Source: Niabella drilacis
GTDB lineage: Bacteria > Bacteroidota > Bacteroidia > Chitinophagales > Chitinophagaceae
Length of the DNA: 64,000 nt
Direction: 5' to 3'
Assembly: GCF_900101395.1 (NCBI RefSeq)
Contig: NZ_FMZO01000013.1
Coordinates: 62,001-126,000 of the forward strand
Shown: positions 24,591 to 31,909 of the stretch, in pieces
Numbering within the stretch: the first letter of the stretch is position 1
Layout of the letters: the number at the start of each line of letters is the position of its first letter
Translations under genes and position numbers: made by a program
Notes under the pieces: model-generated
The model's input: the letters and a program-made list of their open reading frames with translations, nothing else
Database searches by the model: none
What the model was told of the DNA's origin: nothing

Positions 24591-24690
24591 TGATCGGCAT
24601 ACTATTTTCTATTGAGAACAGAACAAAAGTAAAACAAAAATCTAAATATATCAAGCAAAGATAGATAAATTTACCAAAAACTTAGCAATA

Positions 24691-24722
24691 TTTGCTTTGT
24701 AACGCAGAAGTGTGTATTTTTG
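24691..24722 (+). promoter_or_regulatory. Promoter of the XRE/ImmA pair
   Basis: TTTG (24691-24694), 20-base spacer, TATTTTTG (24715-24722). The TTG at 24720 lies inside the -7 box, so it cannot be the start codon; ATG 24738 is. Confidence 0.75.
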
Positions 24723-24737
24723 CGAAAAATTAATTCC

Positions 24738-25073
24738 ATGAAATCGTTAGGAAAAACCTTAAAGGATTCTCGCGAATTGATTTCTCTTACATTAAGGCAA
24801 GTTGAAGAAGCTACTGGTATTTCAAATGCCTATTTAAGTCAATTGGAGAATGACAAGATTAAGAAACCGTCCGCCAATGTTTTATATAAATTAGCAAGCT
24901 TGTATAATGTTGAGCTGGATAGTCTTCTTTATGCAGCCGGAATAATCGAGCAAGAATCCCCCCAAAAAAATAAGCTATTGAATACAATAGCACTGTCGGC
25001 GGAAAAATTAACAAATGACGAGGAGCAAGCTTTATTAGATTATTTGAAGTATCTAAGATTTAGTAAAAAATGA
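24738..25073 (+). CDS. XRE-family helix-turn-helix regulator
   Basis: 111 residues from ATG 24738. The first 65 residues are a typical Cro/CI-type HTH (LGKTLKDSRELISLTLRQVEEATGISNAYLSQLENDKIKKPSANVLYKLASLYNV). The C-terminal helices (LSAEKLTNDEEQALLDYLKYLRF) may bind the partner protease. It shares an ATGA overlap with the ImmA gene. In known pairs ImmA cleaves the XRE repressor upon DNA damage or phage signals, releasing nearby genes; that role is inferred here. Confidence 0.85.
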   Translation: MKSLGKTLKDSRELISLTLRQVEEATGISNAYLSQLENDKIKKPSANVLYKLASLYNVELDSLLYAAGIIEQESPQKNKLLNTIALSAEKLTNDEEQALLDYLKYLRFSKK

Positions 25074-25975
25074 CGGAGCTTCATTCCTCTAAAGACATCG
25101 AGAAAATATCATATGATATTTTAAAAAGCTGCAAGGGGCTTGGGGTTTTTCCGACGCCAATAGATACTATTGTGGATTATTCTGAGTTGATCGTCAATAA
25201 TCAGGTTGATATCTCAAGGATTCACGATAGTTATTTGAGCAAAGCTACTAATGCATTATTCAAAGCGCTGTCAAAGGTGCGTGGTTTACTAGATAGAAGA
25301 AAAAAAACAATTTACTTAGATTTGTCTCAGCTTCCGACACGGAGAAATTTTGTAAAACTTCATGAAGTGGGACATGGTATTCTGCCTTGGCAAGCGAAAG
25401 TGCATGACGTACTGGACGACGACGATGATAGCTTAAGCCCTTATGTTATTGATGAGTTTGAAGCAGAAGCAAACTATTTCGCTTCCGTAACTTTATTTCA
25501 GCATGATATCTTCATAGAAGAACTTAAGAAACTGAATTTAAGTATGGAGTCCAACATGCAACTTGCGAAATTGTTTGGAGGTTCTATACATGCGACCTTG
25601 AGAAGGTATATTCAATGCTCTCCTAAAAGGTGCGCTTTATTAGTTTTGGAAAACAAATCATCGTTGAATTCGAATCGGGGTTGTTTTAAAAAAGCTTTTT
25701 TCGCCTCTACTAAATTTATCGAAACCTTTGGCGATATAGATTGGCCCGCTACATTTGATTTTAAATGGGCTTTTGCCAGTTCTTATTTGATTGGTAGGAA
25801 GGGCGTTCTTTCCGATAGTATAAAGTTGCAAACATTAAATGGTAATACAGAATTTAATTATCAATTTTTTAACAACTCATATAACGGATTTGTTCTTTTG
25901 TATCCTAATGGAGAAAAACAGAGATCAAGAACAAACATCATTATTACTGAAAGTTCTTCTGTAGGAAAAGTATAA
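25070..25975 (+). CDS. ImmA/IrrE-family zinc metallopeptidase
   Basis: 301 residues. HEVGH at 98-102 and the downstream DEFEAEANYFA (Glu131/Glu133) give the zinc site of the COG2856 peptidases. The N-terminal part (SYDILKSCKGLGVFPTPIDTIVDYSELIV) is the usual helical lead. The C-terminal 120 residues are beta-rich and may sense a ligand. It is translationally coupled to the XRE gene and converges on the dCTP deaminase gene, with only 11 bp between the stops. Confidence 0.85.
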   Translation: MTELHSSKDIEKISYDILKSCKGLGVFPTPIDTIVDYSELIVNNQVDISRIHDSYLSKATNALFKALSKVRGLLDRRKKTIYLDLSQLPTRRNFVKLHEVGHGILPWQAKVHDVLDDDDDSLSPYVIDEFEAEANYFASVTLFQHDIFIEELKKLNLSMESNMQLAKLFGGSIHATLRRYIQCSPKRCALLVLENKSSLNSNRGCFKKAFFASTKFIETFGDIDWPATFDFKWAFASSYLIGRKGVLSDSIKLQTLNGNTEFNYQFFNNSYNGFVLLYPNGEKQRSRTNIIITESSSVGKV

Positions 25976-25986
25976 GTCGGACAGAT

Positions 25987-26595
25987 TTAAGTAACATAAT
26001 TATTTTGCTTCCAAATTGACTGTAAACGTTTCAAGTCACTGTCTGCTGCAACCGCCGACATTACAGGTCGAACTTGGCACATATACTTTCTCTTTTTTTC
26101 AAAGTAATTAATCGATTCGCTTATTTCGAACAATCTTGCTTGAATTATCGCGGCGCCCACTGTTAGATTAATGGGGACTTTATTTATATTGGTTAACTCC
26201 ATTGAAATACACCCGCAATAGCCGGGTTGTACAATTGCTGAAATTGTTAGGCCTAGTCTTAGATATGAACTGCGAAGAGTTAGTTCGGCATATGTGTTTG
26301 ATGGCAATTTTATGTATTCTAAGCTACTGACTAAAACTGTTTGATTTGGGTGGAGTAGAAAAGTTTCTCCCAGTTTTCTCCGAGTTTCTTGAAAGCTATT
26401 CTTAATTGGAAATTTGTCATTATTGTTCAACGAGGCATCAATAAACGGGTTACTTCCATTAATGGTAACTAAAAAATCTGTGCCAATTCGAAAATCGATA
26501 GTTAAATCGCCGATTTGATCTTCCTCTAATAGAGGGCTTATTGACAAGTTTTCACTTTTTATAAGCGCCTTAATTTGTGTTTTTGTCAATGTCAT
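25987..26595 (-). CDS. dcd: dCTP deaminase-family enzyme
   Basis: 202 residues from ATG 26595, which starts 4 bp after the zincin gene ends; the open frame from 26646 would overlap that gene. The family core is intact: LRSSYLRLGL (Ser109/110, Arg113), QPGYCGCISMELTN with the presumed catalytic Glu133, and PINLTVGAAIIQARLFE. Cellular Dcd deaminates dCTP to dUTP. Relatives in defence islands deplete dCTP during phage infection. Its place in an island, behind a protease gene, argues for the latter. The N-terminus is longer than in housekeeping Dcd and may be regulatory. Confidence 0.85.
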   Translation of the reverse strand: MTLTKTQIKALIKSENLSISPLLEEDQIGDLTIDFRIGTDFLVTINGSNPFIDASLNNNDKFPIKNSFQETRRKLGETFLLHPNQTVLVSSLEYIKLPSNTYAELTLRSSYLRLGLTISAIVQPGYCGCISMELTNINKVPINLTVGAAIIQARLFEISESINYFEKKRKYMCQVRPVMSAVAADSDLKRLQSIWKQNNYVT

Positions 26596-26599
26596 AAAC

Positions 26600-27772
26600 T
26601 TATTTTGGTATGCTGTTCCATTCTTTGGTAATGATAAAATTACCAATCGATTTTTCTATCAGATTGTTTATTACCTCATATACATTAAAGCTTGATAAAG
26701 AAAATTTTATTCCAGAAGCGGAGTTGATGTTCTTCCAATCATCAAGCCAAACCTTCCACCCATATATAAACAAACCATGAAGCTCTTGGGGATCTGTTAC
26801 ATCGAAAGGAATCAATTTTTCAAAATTTTGTGAAGAAAAATCTTTGCTTCTGTTTTCAATTTCCCGGCCTGTTATGTCTTTTATTATTCGTTTGTACTCA
26901 TTTATGACATATCCTGACTTGCCAGTTAAGTGGTTATTAATAAATATAATCCGATTTACAGTTGATGGGTGTGAAGAGCTATATTTGACACTGTTTAAGG
27001 TTATGTATTCGAGATAATAGTTAGCGCAATCCTTGATGTATTGGCTGGCAAAAAGGTCACAAAAATATTCGCATATGTGCATTGCAAAGATATTTCCTGG
27101 TCCATAGTTTTTTTCAAGCTCATCTACAAGATCAGGATCGCTTAGATATGGAAAATATTGGATAACATCCCTCTCATCGTTAGGAGGTAGTCCGCTTTTC
27201 ATAGCCTTAAGCAATTCTAGATAAATTACTCTACCGATAACATACGTCTTTTCTATAAAATGACCAAGTTCATGATACAACACTACGTTAGCTAAGTAGT
27301 CTTTAGATATTGTTTTAGGAAGATTTATTTGTATTAGTTTTTGTTTGAACGTCACTCCATACAATAATTCAATAACTTTATAAAGAAGGTCAGCAGAAGT
27401 TAAAGTATTATCAAAGCTGAATCCATTTAATTCATTAACTAAGGAAGTGACAATGAGGTATTGATCTGATGACGACCAGTCATTTAATGCCAGCTCTAAT
27501 ACATAAACTAGCTCGAAAGGAATTGTTGATGTTGTACTATGGTTAAGAAACTCTAAGCTTTTGAAGACAAAGTTGATTATGTAAAACCTTTGACTTAATT
27601 CGCTTCCAGTCATGCTCGAAAAATCTTCGAGTTCTAGTTTTTGTATAATTATAGCGAGATTATCATGATATTCCTTTTTTCTAACGTCCGAATAGCTATT
27701 GTATTTTGATGTTTTCCACTCGGCAAGAAGCTGCGAAAAGTGAAGCTCAAATAGTTTTGGTAGCATTGGCAA
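26600..27772 (-). CDS. HELGH zincin metallopeptidase-like protein partnered with dCTP deaminase
   Basis: 390 residues. HELGH at 167-171 (VVLYHELGHFIEK) and Glu235 (EYFCDLFASQYI) form a gluzincin-like metal site. There is no signal peptide or membrane helix, so it should act in the cytoplasm. The flanking domains match no family I know. It ends 4 bp before the deaminase gene and starts 12 bp after the 103-aa gene, making a tight three-gene operon. A protease that activates or releases the deaminase, or senses infection, is an inference. Confidence 0.75.
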   Translation of the reverse strand: MPMLPKLFELHFSQLLAEWKTSKYNSYSDVRKKEYHDNLAIIIQKLELEDFSSMTGSELSQRFYIINFVFKSLEFLNHSTTSTIPFELVYVLELALNDWSSSDQYLIVTSLVNELNGFSFDNTLTSADLLYKVIELLYGVTFKQKLIQINLPKTISKDYLANVVLYHELGHFIEKTYVIGRVIYLELLKAMKSGLPPNDERDVIQYFPYLSDPDLVDELEKNYGPGNIFAMHICEYFCDLFASQYIKDCANYYLEYITLNSVKYSSSHPSTVNRIIFINNHLTGKSGYVINEYKRIIKDITGREIENRSKDFSSQNFEKLIPFDVTDPQELHGLFIYGWKVWLDDWKNINSASGIKFSLSSFNVYEVINNLIEKSIGNFIITKEWNSIPK

Positions 27773-27784
27773 TTCTATTACGCA

Positions 27785-28096
27785 TTAATAATAAGTAGCT
27801 TCTTTTGAGCTAGCTATAATATCTAACACTTTAGAATATGTTTGTTTATTGTAATCGTGAGGACTAATCGATAATTGCTGAAAGTATGATTTGTCTAGGT
27901 CTGTCAATAATAAAATAATATTAATGGCATCTCTATTGATATCATATAAGCTCTTCTCCCCGACTGTATATTGATGCGTTTCATGAATTACATCATTAAC
28001 AGCAGAAGCATAGTTAATATTTCCCTCCACAGCATGGGTAAGAAAAATAGTAAACAGTTTAAGTTTTTCGTTTTCTTGATTATGCGAATACAACAT
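27785..28096 (-). CDS. Small helical protein, first gene of the zincin/deaminase operon
   Basis: 103 residues, acidic and helical (NEKLKLFTIFLTHAVEGNINYASAVNDVIHETHQYTVGEKSLYDINRDAINIILLLTDLDKSYF). No family is recognised. It starts at ATG 28096 and is followed after 12 bp by the zincin gene. Its small size and lead position suit an inhibitor, adaptor or sensor for the protease/deaminase pair; none of this is shown by sequence. Confidence 0.65.
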   Translation of the reverse strand: MLYSHNQENEKLKLFTIFLTHAVEGNINYASAVNDVIHETHQYTVGEKSLYDINRDAINIILLLTDLDKSYFQQLSISPHDYNKQTYSKVLDIIASSKEATYY

Positions 28097-28526
28097 AACG
28101 CTTATTTTTCAGATTAAATAACTTAGAAAGAGCAATAAGATTATAAACGCCAAATTTGGTTTCAGTAGTGGCTATTAAATTGGCACAGTACACAAGATTG
28201 ATGTTAAGTTATAATTAATAATCAAATATAGGAGAATAAATAACGCAAAATAATTAACAGGTGTTAATAACTTGTATATGTAGCAGTATTTCATATATTT
28301 AGCTATTGTTCCTAATTTGATGAACATATGTAAACAGCTGAATAGGCACGCCCAAAAGTTTTTTTGAGTTTAAGAAAAGTAGATTGTGGGTATAATGAAT
28401 TATCCTTTTGTCTTAAGACATCCACTTTGTCGATTGATTCCCGATTGTCTGGTTTTAGTTGTATTGAGTTTTCATAGAACGCTACAGCCGCTTTTTTAGT
28501 AATGCCTGATCAGATTTTCTAACATA
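28097..28526. other. AT-rich intergenic stretch upstream of the zincin operon
   Basis: 28097-28310 is very AT-rich and probably holds the promoter of the 27785-28096 gene; I see no clear consensus box. The rest contains the TPR-gene remnant listed separately. Confidence 0.4.
28312..28500 (-). pseudogene. Remnant of a TPR-protein gene (3' end)
   Basis: The minus strand reads TKKAAVAFYENSIQLKPDNRES, a tetratricopeptide-repeat signature, continues through DVLRQKDNSLYPQSTFLKLKKTFG and stops at TAG 28314-28312. No start or upstream repeats remain. It is probably the tail of a lost gene. Confidence 0.5.
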
Positions 28527-28847
28527 TCAATTTTTCTTCCCCGTCCTCTTTCCCTTTTCAGCAATTACCGCCAACTCTTTAAGCAGTTTTTTCTTTTCCT
28601 CGCCCTCGATGTCTTTAGAGGAAATAAAAAAGTCCTTCAGATCCCGGTTGATGGTAAGCGCAATGCGGAAGAAGGTAGCAAGTGGGGGTTGTATGGTATT
28701 TGTAGCCCATTTTGATACGGTTGCCGGCTCATAACCTAACGCTTCTGCAAGATCCTTGTTAGATACTCGTTCCTCTTTTAAAACAACAGCCAGCCTGTTC
28801 ATGACCAGATGGGCAGATTTTCTTTTAGGGGTCATTATTTTACTCAT
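28527..28847 (-). CDS. XRE-family helix-turn-helix regulator
   Basis: 106 residues. The HTH is clear (MNRLAVVLKEERVSNKDLAEALGYEPATVSKWATNTIQPPLATFFRIALTINRDLKDFF). Basic tails lie at both ends. Start at 28847, with ATG 28835 as alternative. It is divergent from the HEPN cluster at 29239, across 390 bp containing a complex inverted-repeat structure, and may control that transcript. Confidence 0.82.
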   Translation of the reverse strand: MSKIMTPKRKSAHLVMNRLAVVLKEERVSNKDLAEALGYEPATVSKWATNTIQPPLATFFRIALTINRDLKDFFISSKDIEGEEKKKLLKELAVIAEKGKRTGKKN

Positions 28848-29238
28848 CGGGTAAATAAATTGTTCTTATGGAACACAATTTACAAGATTGTAACAAATTG
28901 ATTTTTAACTAAAAGAGTTGTTGTGAAAAATAAAATTGTTATTGTGTAACAATTGTGTTATATTGCATAACAATTTTATAAAAACTTTTTTATGACATAG
29001 AAAATTATACAATAACGTATAAAAGCGTATTTGCTTTATTCCCGATTCTGAAATTACGACAAATCATTGATCTCGGGAGGATAAGGTAAATCGCTCGCGT
29101 TTTCCTTATTTTTAAGGTTCAGGCGTGGGCGTTCTTATTTGAGATCAAGGGTGTCGTAACCCTCAGAATCATTAAGGACCAACCCACGTCTTTTTTATGC
29201 ATGTTTGGTTGGTCTGTATGCATATTCTTCACCTTTAA
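28848..29238. other. Gene-free regulatory region between divergent units
   Basis: 28848-29040 is highly AT-rich with several TTGTT/AACAA half-sites (for example ATTGTTACAC-like stretches near 28930-28975) and probably contains the promoter of the XRE gene. 29044-29214 holds the structured element listed next. Confidence 0.4.
29044..29214 (+). ncRNA. Structured element of unknown function before the HEPN cluster
   Basis: Three colinear helices nest: GATTCTGA (29044-29051) with TCAGAATC (29163-29170); TTACGACA (29054-29061) with TGTCGTAA (29152-29159); TTGATCTC (29067-29074) with GAGATCAA (29141-29148). The 66-base interior has its own stem (ATAAGG/CCTTAT). Downstream, GACCAACC (29077+100, that is 29177-29184) pairs with GGTTGGTC (29207-29214), and CCCACGTCTTTTTT at 29183-29196 is terminator-like. 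It could be a non-coding RNA, an RNA antitoxin or a leader; the strand is assumed. Confidence 0.5.
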
Positions 29239-29709
29239 ATGCTTTCCGCCATGCAAAAGACATCCACCCGCAAACAAAAACAACACAAGCCCAAGCCGGA
29301 ACTAAAATGGCAAACCGGTGCCTATGAGCGTTTTGCTGATTTCAACTTCATTCTCCCATATCAATTCCTGCTGCTCTGCCGCCTGATGGACGTAACGCCC
29401 CGGGAGGCTTTAACCGATTTTATGGATAACCTGTCCTGCGGCAGTTGGAACCGTAAGGGCCGGGACTCAGCCAAAGAACACCTCATCAATTATTTTATTG
29501 CACACGGTTACGGACAGGAGCATTATACAGAAGCCAACATTCGCCAAATTTTTAAGGAAATGGATGCCGTTGGCCTGCTGTTTCCACGAGAAAGCAATGG
29601 TAAAATGGTAGACCGGTACGCTAAATGGCGGGATAAGCACCAAAACTGGTGGTTTAAAAAATGGTACCGCAAACCCAGGCATACACCATTAAAAAAGGAG
29701 GCGCAATGA
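29239..29709 (+). CDS. Hypothetical island protein, first gene of the HEPN cluster
   Basis: 156 residues, very basic and Trp/Tyr-rich (KWRDKHQNWWFKKWYRKPRHTPLKKEAQ at the end), with LPYQFLLLCRLMDVTPREALTDFMDNLS in the middle. No family is recognised; relatives appear to be common next to HEPN genes on Bacteroidetes mobile elements, from memory. ATG 29239 is used; ATG 29251 is an alternative. Its stop overlaps the HEPN gene start by ATGA, so the products are probably needed together. Confidence 0.65.
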   Translation: MLSAMQKTSTRKQKQHKPKPELKWQTGAYERFADFNFILPYQFLLLCRLMDVTPREALTDFMDNLSCGSWNRKGRDSAKEHLINYFIAHGYGQEHYTEANIRQIFKEMDAVGLLFPRESNGKMVDRYAKWRDKHQNWWFKKWYRKPRHTPLKKEAQ

Positions 29710-30590
29710 ACCCGTTTAGCATTTACCACCTGTGCCCGGAGGGATTTCCCCGTTTTCAACAGCAGCTTACGGATGTGATCATAAAAACTACTACTCCGGA
29801 TATGATCTTTTTGCTGGGAGCAATGCTGCACCGTAAAAGAAGCGAAAGCATATTTAATGAATCGGCCCCATACAGCCAGCAACTGTCTGATTGTACTCTC
29901 CTCATTTTGCTGCCCAACCTTGCCAATAAAGAGCTGCATGAATGGCAGGATAAAATAGAAAACCATTGCGGCGCCATTCTGCCGGTTACCACACTTGTAT
30001 TGGCTACACCCACTTTTGTGGAGTGGCTGCAGGCCTGTCTGCCCTTTGCTCTGTCCGTATGGCGACACGCCCCTGTGCTGTATGATACTGGGCACATTTG
30101 CCGGGAGGATATCCCGGAGCTGAAAGCCCCCATCAGTAATAAGGACGCGATTAAACAATGGGAGGATGGATTATCAAAAGCCAGGGAGTTTTTGGCGGGG
30201 GCAGAACTATACCGAGTGCGCAAACAGCATAAAATGGCGGCTTTTATGCTGCATCAATCGGCGGAGCAGGCATTACGGGCGCTGCTGAAAGCGGGAACCG
30301 GTTACCATGCAAATACGCATAGTATTGACCGGCTGCTCCGTTATAGCAGCCTGGTGGCGCATCAACTGCCGGAAATATTTCCCCGGCAAACGGAGCAGGA
30401 CAAGCGCCTGTTTAATCTTTTGCAAAAAGCTTATATAGACACGCGGTATAAGGAAGATTATAAAATTACGGATGAAGAATTGTTGACCCTTACCGGAAAG
30501 GTCCGGTGCGTACATGAGTTGTTATCCGATGCCAGAAACTGCTTTAAAAATGCACCGTTACAGTCTGAATTACAAAATACTTCCCAATAA
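29706..30590 (+). CDS. HEPN-domain protein with N-terminal nucleotidyltransferase-like part
   Basis: 294 residues from ATG 29706 (coupled to the previous gene). The C-terminal half is a HEPN domain of the MNT-associated type: LYRVRKQHKMAAFMLHQSAEQALRALLKAG (about 165-195) and HSIDRLLRYSSLV. The N-terminal 130 residues (TLLILLPNLANKELHEWQDKIENHC...) look like a degenerate nucleotidyltransferase or a binding domain without clear catalytic residues. HEPN proteins are often RNases in toxin-antitoxin and defence systems. Here the Rx4-6H motif is not obvious, so activity is uncertain. Confidence 0.75.
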   Translation: MNPFSIYHLCPEGFPRFQQQLTDVIIKTTTPDMIFLLGAMLHRKRSESIFNESAPYSQQLSDCTLLILLPNLANKELHEWQDKIENHCGAILPVTTLVLATPTFVEWLQACLPFALSVWRHAPVLYDTGHICREDIPELKAPISNKDAIKQWEDGLSKAREFLAGAELYRVRKQHKMAAFMLHQSAEQALRALLKAGTGYHANTHSIDRLLRYSSLVAHQLPEIFPRQTEQDKRLFNLLQKAYIDTRYKEDYKITDEELLTLTGKVRCVHELLSDARNCFKNAPLQSELQNTSQ

Positions 30591-30603
30591 AAACACCCAA
30601 TTT

Positions 30604-31182
30604 ATGAAAGCCAACACCACCGGCAGACAGCGTTTTTACAAATCCTGGCATTTTCTTAACCAGGGAGGTAAACGGCCGTTGCGCATCCTATGGGAAGTAT
30701 TTTATAATTATCACCTGGATGAACTGCGGGATGAGCTTCAATGCTGGCAGCAGTGTGCTTTATGTAATGACAATAGTGCGTATAGTGAAGAGGGCGCAAG
30801 GGAAGACCTGATGGATTTTATCCGGCACCTGCTCCGGCTTATTGAAGCCTATTATATATTGAATGAATGTAAAAATTCCGGCAAAAAGCGCAGGCAGCAA
30901 AAAGGATTGTCAAAAGAGGCGCGGCAAATGATTGCTAAAATGAGCACTCCGGTTTTACTGACCGCCAATGAAAAGAAAGATCCGGGGCAAGTCATTACCC
31001 AATTTTGCAAAACCTTTCGCCAGTCATATGTGCAAATGGAACTGCTGGATATGCTGGACGCGGTGATTACCTATAAGGGATATAAAGAAGTATATAAAGG
31101 AAACCTGGTACTATTCTATGAGCATTTGCATTGTTTAGTAAGGCTGGCGTATGGCTCTTGTAAACATAAAAGGAAGGTATAA
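30604..31182 (+). CDS. Hypothetical helical protein, third gene of the HEPN cluster
   Basis: 192 residues from ATG 30604, chosen because the upstream frame overlaps the HEPN gene. All-helical, with RILWEVFYNYHLDELRDELQCWQQCAL, DLMDFIRHLLRLIEAYYILNE and YKGNLVLFYEHLHCLVRLAY. No family is recognised; the length and helical content resemble HEPN-like or helper proteins. It starts 13 bp after the HEPN gene and ends with a basic tail (KHKRKV). Confidence 0.65.
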   Translation: MKANTTGRQRFYKSWHFLNQGGKRPLRILWEVFYNYHLDELRDELQCWQQCALCNDNSAYSEEGAREDLMDFIRHLLRLIEAYYILNECKNSGKKRRQQKGLSKEARQMIAKMSTPVLLTANEKKDPGQVITQFCKTFRQSYVQMELLDMLDAVITYKGYKEVYKGNLVLFYEHLHCLVRLAYGSCKHKRKV

Positions 31183-31247
31183 AAGTATTAAATTATTATG
31201 CTTTATAGTCAATGCATAAGCAAACCATCGATCCGTGCGTTTTTTAA

Positions 31248-31280
31248 GTTGTCGCAAATTTTTACTAAATTTGCGACAAC
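31248..31280 (+). promoter_or_regulatory. Inverted-repeat operator over the promoter of the AbiE pair
   Basis: GTTGTCGCAAATTT (31248-31261) and AAATTTGCGACAAC (31267-31280) are exact reverse complements separated by 5 bases. The -7-type box TAAATTTG (31266-31273) lies inside the right arm. AbiEi antitoxins bind inverted repeats to repress their own operon, so this fits as the autoregulatory site. Confidence 0.75.
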
Positions 31281-31294
31281 AATATAATAGAATA

Positions 31295-31909
31295 ATGCCT
31301 GAAAGTATTGAAATACAAATACTTGATAAAATAAAAAAAGCCAAGAGGGGTTCGCTGTTTTTCGTGGAAAATTTTGTCAACATAGCAAATGCAAAATCAG
31401 CCAATAAAGCATTGGAACGATTGGTGAATACGGGAGAATTAGAACGCCTTGCTATGGGAATTTATTATCGTCCCGCAACGAACGATTTGATAGGAAAATT
31501 AACACCAAATCTTGAATCGGTTGCGATTGCTATTGCCAGGCGGGATAGGGCAAGAATTGTTCCGACAGGCGCGTATGCACTCAACCGGTTAGGGATTTCC
31601 ACACAAGTACCTATGAACGTTGTTTATCTTACAGACGGCTCTGCACGAAAAATAAAAATCGGCAAGCGAAGCATCTTATTCAAAAAGGCAAGCCCCAAAA
31701 ATGTGGCCGCTGTTGGTGAAATAAGCGGTTTGGCCATTCAGGCATTAAAAGCAATCGGAAAAGATAATGTTCTTGACGCGGAGATAAAACACATCCAGCA
31801 TCTATTGAAAAAAGAAAAACCAACACGGCTTGAGCACGATATACGCCTTGCACCAGCCTGGATTAGAGAAATAATGTTACCTGTTCTAAAACAGTTAGTG
31901 GATGGATAG
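31295..31909 (+). CDS. AbiEi-type antitoxin (DUF6088 family)
   Basis: 204 residues from ATG 31295, 15 bp after the operator. The N-terminal winged helix (ILDKIKKAKRGSLFFVENFVNIANAKSANKALERLVNTGELERLAMGIYYRP) binds DNA. The rest (RIVPTGAYALNRLGISTQVPMNVVYLTDGSARKIKIGKRSILFKKA) is the AbiEi core. It should repress the operon and neutralise the neighbouring toxin. Its 3' end overlaps the toxin gene by 8 bp. Confidence 0.88.
   Translation: MPESIEIQILDKIKKAKRGSLFFVENFVNIANAKSANKALERLVNTGELERLAMGIYYRPATNDLIGKLTPNLESVAIAIARRDRARIVPTGAYALNRLGISTQVPMNVVYLTDGSARKIKIGKRSILFKKASPKNVAAVGEISGLAIQALKAIGKDNVLDAEIKHIQHLLKKEKPTRLEHDIRLAPAWIREIMLPVLKQLVDG

Noticed and set aside
28848-29040. Origin-like AT-rich region
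   Set aside because: AT richness and TTGTT/AACAA words alone do not support an origin; a promoter region is the simpler reading.
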